From the NCBI RefSeq assembly GCF_003151135.1, contig NZ_QEQK01000006.1, positions 97,804-161,803 on the forward strand: a DNA stretch of 64,000 nucleotides, in the 5' to 3' direction. Shown one piece after another: positions 25,246 through 34,528 of the stretch (positions are counted from its first letter, which is position 1; every line of letters begins with the position of its first letter). Made by a program: the position numbers and the translations under genes. The DNA comes from Abyssibacter profundi (lineage in GTDB: Bacteria > Pseudomonadota > Gammaproteobacteria > Nevskiales > OUC007). The notes under the pieces were generated by a model. The model made no database searches. It was not told where the DNA came from and worked only from the letters and a program-made list of their open reading frames with translations.

Positions 25246-27200
25246 CGGACATCCTCCAGTTCGACTGCAAAGGTTGTCCCTTCAGGGGACGAGGCGTCAA
25301 TCCAGATTCTTCCGTGATGCAGGTCCACGATCTTCCGACAGTGCGCCAGGCCGATGCCCGTGCCCTCAAAATCTTCGCGGCCGACCGCCCGCTGGAAGAT
25401 CGTGAAGATGCGGTCTTGCTGGTTTTCCGGTACGCCCATTCCGTTGTCCTGGATGAGCAGGCGGCAGCTGGTGTCGGTTCTTGCCGTTGCGGACAGGCGG
25501 ACCTGGGGAGTCCGATCTTCGGGGCAGAACTTGATGGCGTTTGCGATCAGATGCGTGAGCAACAGGCGGGTCTCCGCCTCGTATAAGCGCATGGTGGGCA
25601 GTGGTGAGATGACGCTGATCTCAGCCTTACGTGCCAGGATCGTGGCCGACATGTCGAGCAGCACACCATCGACCACCGATTGCAGGTGCACGGGCGTCGC
25701 ATCCGCATGATGGCCAATGCGGCTGTATTCCAACAATCCCTGGATCAGCGCGCGCATGCGATCGCAGGCACGCAGCATGTAGAAGAGGCCTTTTTCACTG
25801 CGTGGGGTCAGCGTGTTACCGGTGTCGTTGCGTAACATCTCGGCAAAGCTGGTCACCGTGCGCACAGGTTCCTGCAAATCATGCGATGCGATGTACGCGA
25901 ACTGGTCCAGTTCTCGGTTGGTTGCCTCAAGCTCGCGGTTGCGATGCGCCAGCGATGTGAATACCCGGTCCATTACACCGGCTAGCGAGCGCGCCTCACC
26001 GTAGCTGTGTACCGGCAAGGGCGGCACCTCGTCACCAGGCTTCCAGCTGTCCAACGCCGATGATAGTTGCTTGATCGGCGCCGCGATCAGGTGAGCGACC
26101 AGCACGGCAAATCCTACGCAGCCCAAGCAAATGGCCAGCAATGCGAGCGTCAGCTGCTTGGAGATGCGAGCACTGAATTCCGTGAGTGCGTCCGTGGACA
26201 TGCTCAAGACCAAACCGAGCGCCTGGTGGTCTCCGTAGCTGATGCGCTGCATGTCTACGAACTGTCGGGTGTTTTTGTCGAGTTGTGACGTTGCCTCGCC
26301 CGTGGCCAGTACTGTGGCGAGCGCCGGGTGGTCGGACACCGCGTTATGCGAGCGTCCGTGTTCGAAGGCGAATGTGTCTTCACCCTGCGGGTGGAGCAGG
26401 TATTCCCCGTCGCTATTCGTCAGCGCAAGCTGGAGGGCATCCGACTTCATCGCCCTGAGCGCGTCGAAGAAATAGTCGGCCCGCAGGTTCACGACCAGCA
26501 CAGCGAACGGACGCCCCGAGTGCGAGTCATGGATCGGCAGTGCCGCACGCAATACAGGGGTGTAGGGCGTCTGGATGGCACCGAACTCGCGATTGAGTTC
26601 GATGGCGCTGAGATAGATCTGGCCAGGCGGTAGCGCAGCGGCTCTGGCGACATAGTGCCGGTCGCCTGTGCGTTGCAACCGGGTGGCCACGCGGATGTCG
26701 CCGTCGCGATGATCACGCTCGACTCGCACCAGCTCCAAACCACCGTCAGCCAGGCCAATGTAGCGAACCTGGAGATAGTGAGGTTTGGCCAGCAGGATGC
26801 CCCGGAAGATCGATTGCAGGCGCGTGGTCCAGAGCGCAGTTGACGACCCGTCGACCGGGTCGATGTCCTGGTTCCGAGTGCTCCGAATCAGGCCTTGAAT
26901 GGGCGGGACTTCGGCAAGCAATCGCACATCGCCCTGCAACTCGTCGAGCAGCGAGATGAAACGCTCGGCCCGGCGTTGGGACTGGACGGCCAGACGATCT
27001 TGCAGGTTGGCGGCCAGGGCGTCTTGTGCGGCAGTGACGCTGACCGTGGCCATGGCCAGCACGCTGATCACGCCGACGAAGACCAGCGTCACCGCGATCA
27101 GCGCGCGCAGCCCCCAGCGCGGGGCTCGAACGGCGGGGAGGCCAGCGGGGCTGTGATGAGATGGCTGGGCAATATATCCGGTGGCCGTGGTGTCAGTCAT
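25242..27200 (-). CDS. Sensor histidine kinase with extracytoplasmic Cache-like sensor
   Basis: 652 residues from ATG 27200. Membrane helix at about 30-55, a large periplasmic sensor of the double-Cache type (residues 60-340, with QVRYIGLADGGLELVRVER and MKSDALQLALTNSDGEYLLHP), second helix at about 350-375, HAMP-like linker, a short coiled coil (RNRELEATNRELDQ), then the kinase. The H-box is FAYIASHDLQEP with His440; the N-box is HLIANAIKF, and the G-boxes DNGMGVP and GTGIGLAHC are intact. Start overlaps the upstream GGDEF gene by 8 bases. The layout matches phytochrome-like kinases that pass phosphate to a free receiver, here the next gene. Ligand unknown. Confidence 0.88.
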   Translation of the reverse strand: MTDTTATGYIAQPSHHSPAGLPAVRAPRWGLRALIAVTLVFVGVISVLAMATVSVTAAQDALAANLQDRLAVQSQRRAERFISLLDELQGDVRLLAEVPPIQGLIRSTRNQDIDPVDGSSTALWTTRLQSIFRGILLAKPHYLQVRYIGLADGGLELVRVERDHRDGDIRVATRLQRTGDRHYVARAAALPPGQIYLSAIELNREFGAIQTPYTPVLRAALPIHDSHSGRPFAVLVVNLRADYFFDALRAMKSDALQLALTNSDGEYLLHPQGEDTFAFEHGRSHNAVSDHPALATVLATGEATSQLDKNTRQFVDMQRISYGDHQALGLVLSMSTDALTEFSARISKQLTLALLAICLGCVGFAVLVAHLIAAPIKQLSSALDSWKPGDEVPPLPVHSYGEARSLAGVMDRVFTSLAHRNRELEATNRELDQFAYIASHDLQEPVRTVTSFAEMLRNDTGNTLTPRSEKGLFYMLRACDRMRALIQGLLEYSRIGHHADATPVHLQSVVDGVLLDMSATILARKAEISVISPLPTMRLYEAETRLLLTHLIANAIKFCPEDRTPQVRLSATARTDTSCRLLIQDNGMGVPENQQDRIFTIFQRAVGREDFEGTGIGLAHCRKIVDLHHGRIWIDASSPEGTTFAVELEDVR

Positions 27201-28125
27201 CCTGCGGCCCAGGACCCGCAACGCGATCTTGTTGCTGTGTGCGCTTGCATCGGTACATGGCCGCATCAGCAGCGTGGGTCAGGGCGTGGGCGTCGTCGCC
27301 GTCACGGGGGTAGACGGCCATGCCGACGCTGGCCCCACACATCAGCGACACGCCGCTGGGCAGACAGTGGGGTTCGGTCAGCGCTTGCAGGATGCGCTCG
27401 CGAACCTCGGCGGCGTCTCCGGCTGACGGGCACAGATCCAGGATGACCGTGAACTCGTCGCCGCCGAGGCGGAAAACGCCGTCTTCGGTGCGTACGGTGT
27501 CGCGCAGGCGTCTGACGGTTTCGATCAACACGACGTCACCGGCGTGATGGCCGTACTCGTCATTAATGGGCTTGAATTGATCCAGGTCGATCAATAGCAC
27601 GGCGAATGCTGCGCCATGCCGGCTGGCCAGCGACAGTTTGCGTTCCAGTGCCTGGGTGAAGGCGAGGCGATTGCCCGCTTGGGTCAGGCTATCGGTTGTT
27701 GCCAGCTCTCGCAGCCTGCGTTGTTCGGCCAGACTGGCCTGGCGCTGTTGCATGTCTGAGATGGCGTCGGAAATCGCGGTCTGCAGGGCGGCGGCGGTCA
27801 TGTCGTTCTTGCTGAGGTAGTCGGCGCTACCGAGCTTGAGCGCGCGCACGGCAACCGCCTCGTTGCCTTCGCCGGTCAACATGATGACCGGTGGTCGTGC
27901 GTCCGCGTCTGAGCTGAAGGAGAAGTTCCGAAGCAGGCTTAAGCCATCATTGCCGCGTAGGCGGTAGTCGAGCAGGATGCAGTCCGGCCGATGTGCCTCA
28001 GCCAGGCTGTGCAGGTCTTCCGTGTCTTCGCATTGCACCAGTTCCCCGGCAGGGAACGCGTCCTGAAACGTCTGTTCGAAGAGCGCCCGGTCCAGCTCAT
28101 CGTCGTCAATTAAAAGAATCTTCAT
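27193..28125 (-). CDS. Response regulator with GGDEF (diguanylate cyclase) output
   Basis: 310 residues from ATG 28125. Receiver domain at 1-120 (IDDDELDR; phospho-Asp in LLDYRLRGNDG; Lys in LSKNDM), a coiled-coil linker of Gln/Arg, then the cyclase domain with LGGDEF (GGDEF at 221-225). An inhibitory I-site RTED lies five residues before it, so product feedback by c-di-GMP is expected. First gene of the three-gene signalling operon. It links the sensor kinase to c-di-GMP level and so to attachment or motility. Confidence 0.9.
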   Translation of the reverse strand: MKILLIDDDELDRALFEQTFQDAFPAGELVQCEDTEDLHSLAEAHRPDCILLDYRLRGNDGLSLLRNFSFSSDADARPPVIMLTGEGNEAVAVRALKLGSADYLSKNDMTAAALQTAISDAISDMQQRQASLAEQRRLRELATTDSLTQAGNRLAFTQALERKLSLASRHGAAFAVLLIDLDQFKPINDEYGHHAGDVVLIETVRRLRDTVRTEDGVFRLGGDEFTVILDLCPSAGDAAEVRERILQALTEPHCLPSGVSLMCGASVGMAVYPRDGDDAHALTHAADAAMYRCKRTQQQDRVAGPGPQDD

Positions 28126-28280
28126 CGCAGCGCTCGCGCATCGAAATCGCAGTTCGAGCCAAACCGCCACGCCTCACCGTGGGCCGCTTCGCTCGCACCT
28201 GTGAAATCGGCAGGGCCGCGCTGTACTTGTGGTGGACGACGGGTTTGCCGACAAACGGTCGCTTGCCGGGCGTTAACGGG

Positions 28281-28661
28281 TCAGGCGGGCGTGGCTCGGC
28301 GCTGGCTGAGCAAGCGGTGCAGGGGGCGACTCGATGCGTTGTGCACGGCGCGTCGACCGCGCTCGGTCAGCATCATTTCAAACATGCCCTGACCCGTCTG
28401 CTCAGCGAGACCCTCGCCCAGCAGCGCACCGCTGGCGGCGATGGCGTCGATCTCGCGAACGGGCAGCTTTGTCTGCAGCGCATGCCTCAGCGGGTCCAGC
28501 TGAAATGGCTGGTTCAGGTCCTGGCCGGCATCGCGTAGCTGAACGAGCAGCGCCTGGGCCAGCGCGCTGCAAAACTCATCGGGTACACGCGCATTGTGAG
28601 CGCGTCGATCCTGCTGGTCGCGCGGGGTTTGGCGTCGGTCAAAGAGCTTGGGAGCGCGCAC
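28281..28661 (-). CDS. Hypothetical protein
   Basis: 126 residues, start GTG 28661 with GAGG eight bases upstream. Charged N-terminus (MRAPKLFDRRQTPRDQQDRR), then predicted helices; no signal peptide, membrane segment or motif I recognise. Same strand as the GGDEF operon and 155 bp upstream of it. Codon use looks like the neighbours. Function unknown. Confidence 0.5.
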   Translation of the reverse strand: MRAPKLFDRRQTPRDQQDRRAHNARVPDEFCSALAQALLVQLRDAGQDLNQPFQLDPLRHALQTKLPVREIDAIAASGALLGEGLAEQTGQGMFEMMLTERGRRAVHNASSRPLHRLLSQRRATPA

Positions 28662-28849
28662 GTCGGGAGCCTCGGGATGCGGCGAATGTTGTGATCCGGT
28701 CCAGGAACCGGGTCATCAGCGTGATTCGCAATTTTACGCAGATTTCACCTCAATCGGCGCGGGCCGACGAACGGGGCCTGTGCACGATTGCGCCGCGACA
28801 TCCTGATCCCCACTATGACCTTGTGCTGTCTTACTAGTAGGTAAGTTCA

Positions 28850-29065
28850 ATGATTGCAGAGTCACTGTTCGTTTTTGCATGGAGCACGATTGCCCTGGTG
28901 CTCATGACCGTGGTGCTGGCCGCCGGTGTGCCGGCTGTTCTGGACTGGCGCGCTCGGGCGAGGCGGGAGCTTTTCGCCGTGAGACTCCCGTCGACCGATC
29001 TGGAGTGGCGCATTGGTGAGCAGCTACATGCGGATCTCGACCCGGCGCCGTTAGCGGGCCGCTGA
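28850..29065 (+). CDS. Small single-pass membrane protein
   Basis: 71 residues: an N-terminal hydrophobic helix (about 5-32), a basic stretch RARARR, then a short cytoplasmic tail. The ribosome site is weak (AGGTAAG). Convergent with prpD, 21 bp away. No family recognised; may be a real small protein or chance. Confidence 0.35.
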   Translation: MIAESLFVFAWSTIALVLMTVVLAAGVPAVLDWRARARRELFAVRLPSTDLEWRIGEQLHADLDPAPLAGR

Positions 29066-29086
29066 TCGGTGGGCTGACCGACGCGC

Positions 29087-30538
29087 TCAGCGGGTCGGCT
29101 GATAGAGGTCCACGTACGCATGCACGGGCATGGCCGTCAATCGGGCGTGATCCCGCGACACGGACCAGATTTCTTCGCAGGCCTGGGGCTTGAGCATACG
29201 CGCTAGGTTGCGCTGGAATTTGGCTTCTAGCAGCGGGATACCCTCATCACGGCGTCGCTTGTGACCGATGGGGTATTCCACGACGACCTCATCCAGCGAC
29301 GTGCCGTCGCTGAACTCCACCGTCAGCGCATTGGCGATGCTGCGCTTGTCCGGGTCCAGATAGTCGTGGGTAAACGCTGGGTCTTCTACGCAGCGCATCT
29401 TGTCGCGTAGCGTGTCGATGCGAGGATCGGCGGCGACATCGTCTTCGTAGTCCTCCGAGGTCAGGCGGCCGAAGAGCAGCGCGATCGCCACCATGTACTG
29501 CACGCAGTGGTCGCGGTCGGCCGGGTTGTGCAGCGGCCCCTGCTTGTCGATGATGCGAATGCACGACTCGTGGGTGCGAATCCGGATCTGGGCAATCTCT
29601 TCGGTGCTGCGCCCCGCGGCCCGGAGTTGCTCAAGCAGGATGATCGCGGCCTCGGCGGCGGTTTGCCCATGAAACTCGGCTGGAAAGCTGATTTTGAACA
29701 GGATGTTCTGCATCACGTAGTCGCCGTAGGGTCGCTGAAACGCGAAGCGTTGCCCTCCGAAGCTGACGTCATAAAAGCCCCAGGTATCGGCCGTCAGGGC
29801 CGTCGGGTAGCCCATCTCGCCGGTCTGGGCCATCAGTGCCAAACGAACGGCCCGGCTGGTGGCATCACCGGCCGCCCAGCTTTTTCGGCTGCCGGTGTTG
29901 GGCGCGTGTCGATACGTGCGCAGGCTTTGCCCATCGATCCACGCGTGGGACACGGCGGCGAGCTGCTGCTCGCGGCTGAGCCCCAGCATGTGGGCGACCA
30001 CCGCTGTGGTGGCGACCTTGACCAGCACGACGTGATCCAAACCGACCCGGTTGAAGCTGTTTTCCAGTGCAAGGCAGCCCTGGATTTCATGGGCCCGGAT
30101 CATCGCGGTGAGCACATCGCGCATGGTCAGCGGGTCGCGCCCCTCGGCGACTGCCGTCCGGCTAAGCCAGTCGGCCACGGCGAGAATGCCGCCGAGATTG
30201 TCGGAAGGGTGCCCCCATTCCGCGGCCAGCCAGGTGTCGTTGAAATCCAGCCAGCGGACCATGGCGCCGATGTCGAAGGCGGCCTTGACCGGATCGAGCT
30301 GGTACGCGGTACCGGGCACCTTCGCACCTTCCGGCAGTGACGCCCCGGGCACGAGCGGCCCGAGCAGCTTGCGGCAGGCGGGGTATTCCAGCGCTTCCAG
30401 GCCACAGCCCAGGGTGTCCATTAGACAGTGCCGGGCGGTGGTGTAGCTTAGCTCGGAGAAGTCGGGCTCGGCATTCACATAGTCGACAATATCGACTAGC
30501 TCTTGATCCCAGGGCGGCTGTGTCGTGTGCTTGTCCAT
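29087..30538 (-). CDS. prpD: 2-methylcitrate dehydratase / MmgE-PrpD family
   Basis: 483 residues, the usual PrpD length. MmgE/PrpD signatures are [40 protein letters not shown] and [30 protein letters not shown], with the C-terminal domain carrying VTLxYP-like [12 protein letters not shown]. In bacteria with AcnD plus PrpF the dehydration of 2-methylcitrate can be done by AcnD; here a prpD is retained as last gene of the cluster. Placed 88 bp after prpF, behind a strong hairpin, so its expression may be tuned separately. Confidence 0.9.
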   Translation of the reverse strand: MDKHTTQPPWDQELVDIVDYVNAEPDFSELSYTTARHCLMDTLGCGLEALEYPACRKLLGPLVPGASLPEGAKVPGTAYQLDPVKAAFDIGAMVRWLDFNDTWLAAEWGHPSDNLGGILAVADWLSRTAVAEGRDPLTMRDVLTAMIRAHEIQGCLALENSFNRVGLDHVVLVKVATTAVVAHMLGLSREQQLAAVSHAWIDGQSLRTYRHAPNTGSRKSWAAGDATSRAVRLALMAQTGEMGYPTALTADTWGFYDVSFGGQRFAFQRPYGDYVMQNILFKISFPAEFHGQTAAEAAIILLEQLRAAGRSTEEIAQIRIRTHESCIRIIDKQGPLHNPADRDHCVQYMVAIALLFGRLTSEDYEDDVAADPRIDTLRDKMRCVEDPAFTHDYLDPDKRSIANALTVEFSDGTSLDEVVVEYPIGHKRRRDEGIPLLEAKFQRNLARMLKPQACEEIWSVSRDHARLTAMPVHAYVDLYQPTR

Positions 30539-30549
30539 GTCTTATGCGA

Positions 30550-30616
30550 CTGCCGCGCAGGCAGCATGTTCCGCATGAGATCGACGCTGACGCCGCTTGA
30601 GGGCCGCGTCAGCGTC
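30550..30616 (-). promoter_or_regulatory. Intercistronic hairpins between prpF and prpD
   Basis: A perfect 11-bp stem, GACGCTGACGC (30583-30593) with GCGTCAGCGTC (30606-30616), begins 11 bases after the prpF stop. A second stem CTGCC/GGCAG (30550-30564) is closer to prpD. No T-run follows, so not a simple terminator; mRNA processing or 3'-end protection is more likely. Confidence 0.55.
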
Positions 30617-30626
30617 CGGCAAGCAT

Positions 30627-31811
30627 TCAGGCGGGAAGGGTGTCGCCCGGTACCCGAACCGTGCCTTCCATCAGCACCCGTGCGCTGCGACTCATGATCG
30701 CCTTGGTGACCTGCCATTGGCCGTCGATCAGCGTGGCTTCCGCGCCAACACGCAGCGTGCCGGACGGATGTCCGAAGCGAACGGCCGTGCGGTCGCCGCC
30801 GCCGGCCGCCAGGTTGACCAGGGTGCCGGGAATGGCCGCTGCCGTGCCGATTGCCACAGCTGCCGTCCCCATCATGGCGTGATGCAGCTTGCCCATGGAC
30901 AGGGCGCGCACGAGCAGGTCAATATCGCCCGCCGCGACGGTCTTGCCGCTGGAGGCCACATAGTCTCGGGGGGGCGCGACAAAGGCCACCTTGGGCGTGT
31001 GTTGCCGGCTGGCGGCTTCGCTGATGTCATTGATCAGGCCCATCTTGAGAGCGCCATGGGCCCGGATCGTCTCGAAGCGTTCCAGCGCTGCGGTGTCCTC
31101 GTTGATGTCGCCTTGTAATTCGGCGCCGGTGTAACCGATGGCATCGGCGTTGACGAAGATGGTTGGGATGCCCGAGTTGATCAGGGTGGCCTGGAGCGTG
31201 CCGACGCCCGGCACCTCCAGATCATCGACCAGTTGGCCGGTGGGGAAGATCGAGCCCTCGCCATCGGCCGGGTCCATGAACTCGATTTCGACTTCTGCTG
31301 CGGGGAAGGTCACCCCATCCAGCTCGAAATCGCCGGTTTCCTGGACTTCGCCCTGGGTGATCGGTACCTGGGCGATGATGGTCTTGCCGATGTTCGCCTG
31401 CCAGATGCGCACGGTGGCAATGCCGTCCTGCGGGATGCGAGTCGGGTCGACGAGGCCGTGGCTAATCGCAAAGGGCCCCACCGCTGCCGACAAATTGCCG
31501 CAGTTGCCGCTCCAATCGACAAAGGGCTTGTCGATGGACACCTGCCCGAAGAGGTAGTCGACATCGTGCCCCGGCTGGGTGCTTTTCGACAGGATCACGG
31601 TCTTGCTGGTGCTCGATGTCGCTCCGCCCATGCCGTCGGTGTGCTTGCCATAGGGGTCGGGGCTGCCGATCACCCGGAGCAGCAGGCGGTCCCGTGCCTC
31701 CCCAGGGTGCTGGGCGGCAGCCGGCAAGTCGTCCAGCTTGAAGAACACGCCCTTGGAGGTGCCGCCGCGCAGATAGGTGGCGGGGATCTTGATTTGCGGT
31801 GCGTGGACCAT
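30627..31811 (-). CDS. prpF: 2-methylaconitate cis-trans isomerase PrpF
   Basis: 394 residues. The N-terminus KIPATYLRGGTSKGVFF and the segment VDWSGNCGNLSAAVGPFAI are hallmarks of PrpF, which isomerises trans-2-methylaconitate (made by AcnD) to the cis form. NADAIGYTGAELQGDIN and the C-terminal FGHPSGTLRVGA also match. Three bases separate it from acnD, fitting one operon. Family length and order are normal. Confidence 0.94.
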   Translation of the reverse strand: MVHAPQIKIPATYLRGGTSKGVFFKLDDLPAAAQHPGEARDRLLLRVIGSPDPYGKHTDGMGGATSSTSKTVILSKSTQPGHDVDYLFGQVSIDKPFVDWSGNCGNLSAAVGPFAISHGLVDPTRIPQDGIATVRIWQANIGKTIIAQVPITQGEVQETGDFELDGVTFPAAEVEIEFMDPADGEGSIFPTGQLVDDLEVPGVGTLQATLINSGIPTIFVNADAIGYTGAELQGDINEDTAALERFETIRAHGALKMGLINDISEAASRQHTPKVAFVAPPRDYVASSGKTVAAGDIDLLVRALSMGKLHHAMMGTAAVAIGTAAAIPGTLVNLAAGGGDRTAVRFGHPSGTLRVGAEATLIDGQWQVTKAIMSRSARVLMEGTVRVPGDTLPA

Positions 31812-31814
31812 GAT

Positions 31815-34418
31815 TCAGGCGGCCTGCGTCGATTCGAGGAAGTCCTGCGCAAAACGCTGCAAGACACCACCGGCTTCGTAGATGGAGGCCTCCTCGCCAG
31901 TGTCCAGACGGCAGGTGACCGGCACCTCAAGGGTTTCGCCGTTCTTGCGATGGACGACCAGAGTCAACGTGGCGCCGGGGGCCCGGTCGCCGACCACATC
32001 GTAGGTTTCGCTGCCGTCCAGCCCGAGCGTCTTGCGCGTGGTGCCGTCCTGGAACTGCAGTGGCAGCACGCCCATGCCAACGAGGTTGGTGCGGTGGATG
32101 CGTTCGAAACCTTCGGCGACGATGACCTCCACACCCGCCAGGCGCACGCCCTTGGCGGCCCAGTCGCGGGAGGAGCCCTGACCGTAGTCCGCGCCGGCGA
32201 CGATGATGAGCGGCTGCTTGCGGGTCATGTACGTCTCGATGACTTCCCACATGCGCATGACCTGGCCCTCCGGCTCCAGCCGGGCGAGGGATCCCTGGAC
32301 GACCTCGCCGTCATCATCCCGGACCATTTCGTTGAACAGCTTGGGGTTGGCAAACGTGGCGCGCTGGGCGGTCAGGTGATCACCCCGGTGCGTGGCGTAG
32401 GAGTTGAAGTCTTCCTCCGGCAGGCCCATCTTCGCCAGATACTCACCGGCGGCGCTGGTGGGCAGAATGGCGTTCGACGGCGACAGATGATCGGTGGTGA
32501 TGTTGTCCCCGCAAATCGCCAGCGGCCGCATGCCGGTGAGCGTGCGTTCGGCGGCCAGGGCGCCTTCCCAGTAGGGCGGGCGGCGGATATAGGTGCTTTG
32601 TGGTCGCCAGTCGTAGAGCGGGCTGATGTTCTCGTCTTTGATGACTTTGAAGTTGAACATCGGCTCGTAGACCTTCGTGAAGTGTTCGGGCTTCACGCTC
32701 TTGGCGATGATGGCGTCGATTTCCTCGTCGCTGGGCCAAAGGTCCTTCAGGGTGACTTCGTTGCCCTGCTTATCCACGCCCAGCACATCTTTTTCGATGT
32801 CGAAGCGAATCGTGCCCGCGATGGCGTAGGCGACGACCAGAGGCGGTGAGGCCAGGAAGGCTTGCTTGGCGTAGGGGTGGATGCGGCCATCGAAGTTGCG
32901 GTTGCCGGACAGCACGGCCACGGAATACAGATCCCGGTCGATGATTTCCTGCTGGATGTCGGGGTCGAGCGCGCCGCTCATGCCATTACAGGTCGTGCAG
33001 GCAAATGCGACGATGCCAAAGCCCAGCTGATCCAGCTCGGATTGCAGGCCGGCTTCCTCCATGTATAACTGCACGGCCTTGGAGCCGGGCGCAAACGAGG
33101 ATTTGACCCAGGGTTTGCGGGTCAGTCCCGCCTCGTTGGCCTTCTTGGCCAGCAGCCCCGCGGCAACCACGTTGCGCGGGTTAGAGGTGTTGGTACAGCT
33201 GGTGATGGCCGCGATGATGACCGCACCATCGGGCATCGAGCCGTCGGTCGGCATGTCCCAGGGCGCGGCGATCTCACGGGCGGCCAGATCCGAGGTCGGC
33301 AGTCGCCGGTGCGGATTGGAGGGGCCCGCGAGGTTGCGGGTGACGCTGGATAGATCAAACGTCAGCACACGCTCGTATTCGGCAGATTCCAGTGCATCGG
33401 CCCATAGGCCGGTGGTCTTGGCGTAGTGCTCGACCAGTTCGACCTGCTCGGGCGTGCGACCGGTGAGCTTGAGGTAGTCGATAGTCTGCTCATCGATGTA
33501 GAACATCGCTGCCGTGGCGCCGTACTCCGGCGTCATGTTGGAGATGGTGGCGCGGTCACCCAGCGTCAGTGCGCGGGCCCCCTCGCCGTAGAACTCCAGG
33601 TAGGCGCCGACGACTTTTTCGCGGCGCAGGAACTCGGTAATGGCCAGTACGATGTCGGTGCCGGTGATACCAGGCTGCGGCTTGCCGGTCAGCTCGACAC
33701 CGACGATATCGGGCAGGCGCATGTAGCTGGCGCGGCCCAGCATGACCGACTCGGCTTCCAGCCCGCCGACACCGATGGCGATGACGCCCAGGGCATCCAC
33801 ATGGGGCGTGTGGCTGTCGGTGCCGACCAGCGTGTCGGGGAAGGCGATGCCGTCGCGGGCATGGATGACCGGCGACATCCGCTCGAGATTGATCTGGTGC
33901 ATGATGCCGTTGCCAGGCGGAACAACATCAATGTTTTCAAAGGCTTTTTTGGTCCAGTTGATAAAGTGGAACCGGTCTTCATTGCGGCGGTCTTCGATGG
34001 CGCGGTTCTTGTCGAATGCGTCCTTCTCGAAGCCCGCGTGTTCCACGGCCAGCGAGTGGTCAACGATAAGCTGTGTGGGCACCACGGGGTTGACCAGCGA
34101 CGGGTCACCGCCTTTGGCCGCAATGGCATCGCGCAGGCCGGCCAGGTCAACCAACGCGGTCTGACCCAGGATGTCGTGACAGACGACGCGCGCCGGAAAC
34201 CAGGGGAAGTCCAGATCCCGCTTGCGCTCGATGATCTGCTTAAGCGAGTCGGTGAGCGTGGCCGGGCTGCAGCGGCGCACCAGGTTTTCGGCCAGTACGC
34301 GTGAGGTATAGGGCAGGGTGTCATAGGCACCCGGCTGAATGGCCTCCACGGCCTCGCGGGTGTCGTAGTAATCCAGTTGGGTGCCGGCAAGCGGCTTGCG
34401 ATGGGCGGTGTTGGTCAT
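31815..34418 (-). CDS. acnD: Fe/S-dependent 2-methylcitrate dehydratase AcnD
   Basis: 867 residues, the expected AcnD size. Cluster-binding cysteines are in SCTNTSNPRN and CTTCNGMSG; the aconitase signatures VGTDSHTPHVDALGVIAIGVGGLEAE, SYATHRGDH and ADYGQGSSRDWAAKG are intact. AcnD rather than AcnA/B follows from the adjacent prpF and from the start (HRKPLAGTQLDYYDTREAVEAI). It dehydrates 2-methylcitrate to 2-methylaconitate. Third gene of the operon, 109 bp after prpC. Confidence 0.95.
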   Translation of the reverse strand: MTNTAHRKPLAGTQLDYYDTREAVEAIQPGAYDTLPYTSRVLAENLVRRCSPATLTDSLKQIIERKRDLDFPWFPARVVCHDILGQTALVDLAGLRDAIAAKGGDPSLVNPVVPTQLIVDHSLAVEHAGFEKDAFDKNRAIEDRRNEDRFHFINWTKKAFENIDVVPPGNGIMHQINLERMSPVIHARDGIAFPDTLVGTDSHTPHVDALGVIAIGVGGLEAESVMLGRASYMRLPDIVGVELTGKPQPGITGTDIVLAITEFLRREKVVGAYLEFYGEGARALTLGDRATISNMTPEYGATAAMFYIDEQTIDYLKLTGRTPEQVELVEHYAKTTGLWADALESAEYERVLTFDLSSVTRNLAGPSNPHRRLPTSDLAAREIAAPWDMPTDGSMPDGAVIIAAITSCTNTSNPRNVVAAGLLAKKANEAGLTRKPWVKSSFAPGSKAVQLYMEEAGLQSELDQLGFGIVAFACTTCNGMSGALDPDIQQEIIDRDLYSVAVLSGNRNFDGRIHPYAKQAFLASPPLVVAYAIAGTIRFDIEKDVLGVDKQGNEVTLKDLWPSDEEIDAIIAKSVKPEHFTKVYEPMFNFKVIKDENISPLYDWRPQSTYIRRPPYWEGALAAERTLTGMRPLAICGDNITTDHLSPSNAILPTSAAGEYLAKMGLPEEDFNSYATHRGDHLTAQRATFANPKLFNEMVRDDDGEVVQGSLARLEPEGQVMRMWEVIETYMTRKQPLIIVAGADYGQGSSRDWAAKGVRLAGVEVIVAEGFERIHRTNLVGMGVLPLQFQDGTTRKTLGLDGSETYDVVGDRAPGATLTLVVHRKNGETLEVPVTCRLDTGEEASIYEAGGVLQRFAQDFLESTQAA

Positions 34419-34528
34419 GGCGGCGAGGGCTTAGGTGTGAGGGGCGAGGGGACAGCACGTGAAGAGGCAGGAGGAGTGTGGGCGAATCGCCTGACACCTC
34501 ACCCCTGCCGCCTCACGCATCGAACAGC
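34419..34528. repeat. Imperfect inverted GTGAGGGG/CACCCCTC repeat between prpC and acnD
   Basis: The gap holds GTGTGAGGGGCGAGGGG near the acnD start and CACCTCACCCCTGCC near the prpC end; these can pair imperfectly. Otherwise nothing coding. May fold in the mRNA. Confidence 0.35.

Noticed and set aside
31233..32849. 538-codon plus-strand frame opposite prpF/acnD
   Set aside because: Shadow of two well-supported genes; composition typical of antisense GC-rich frames.
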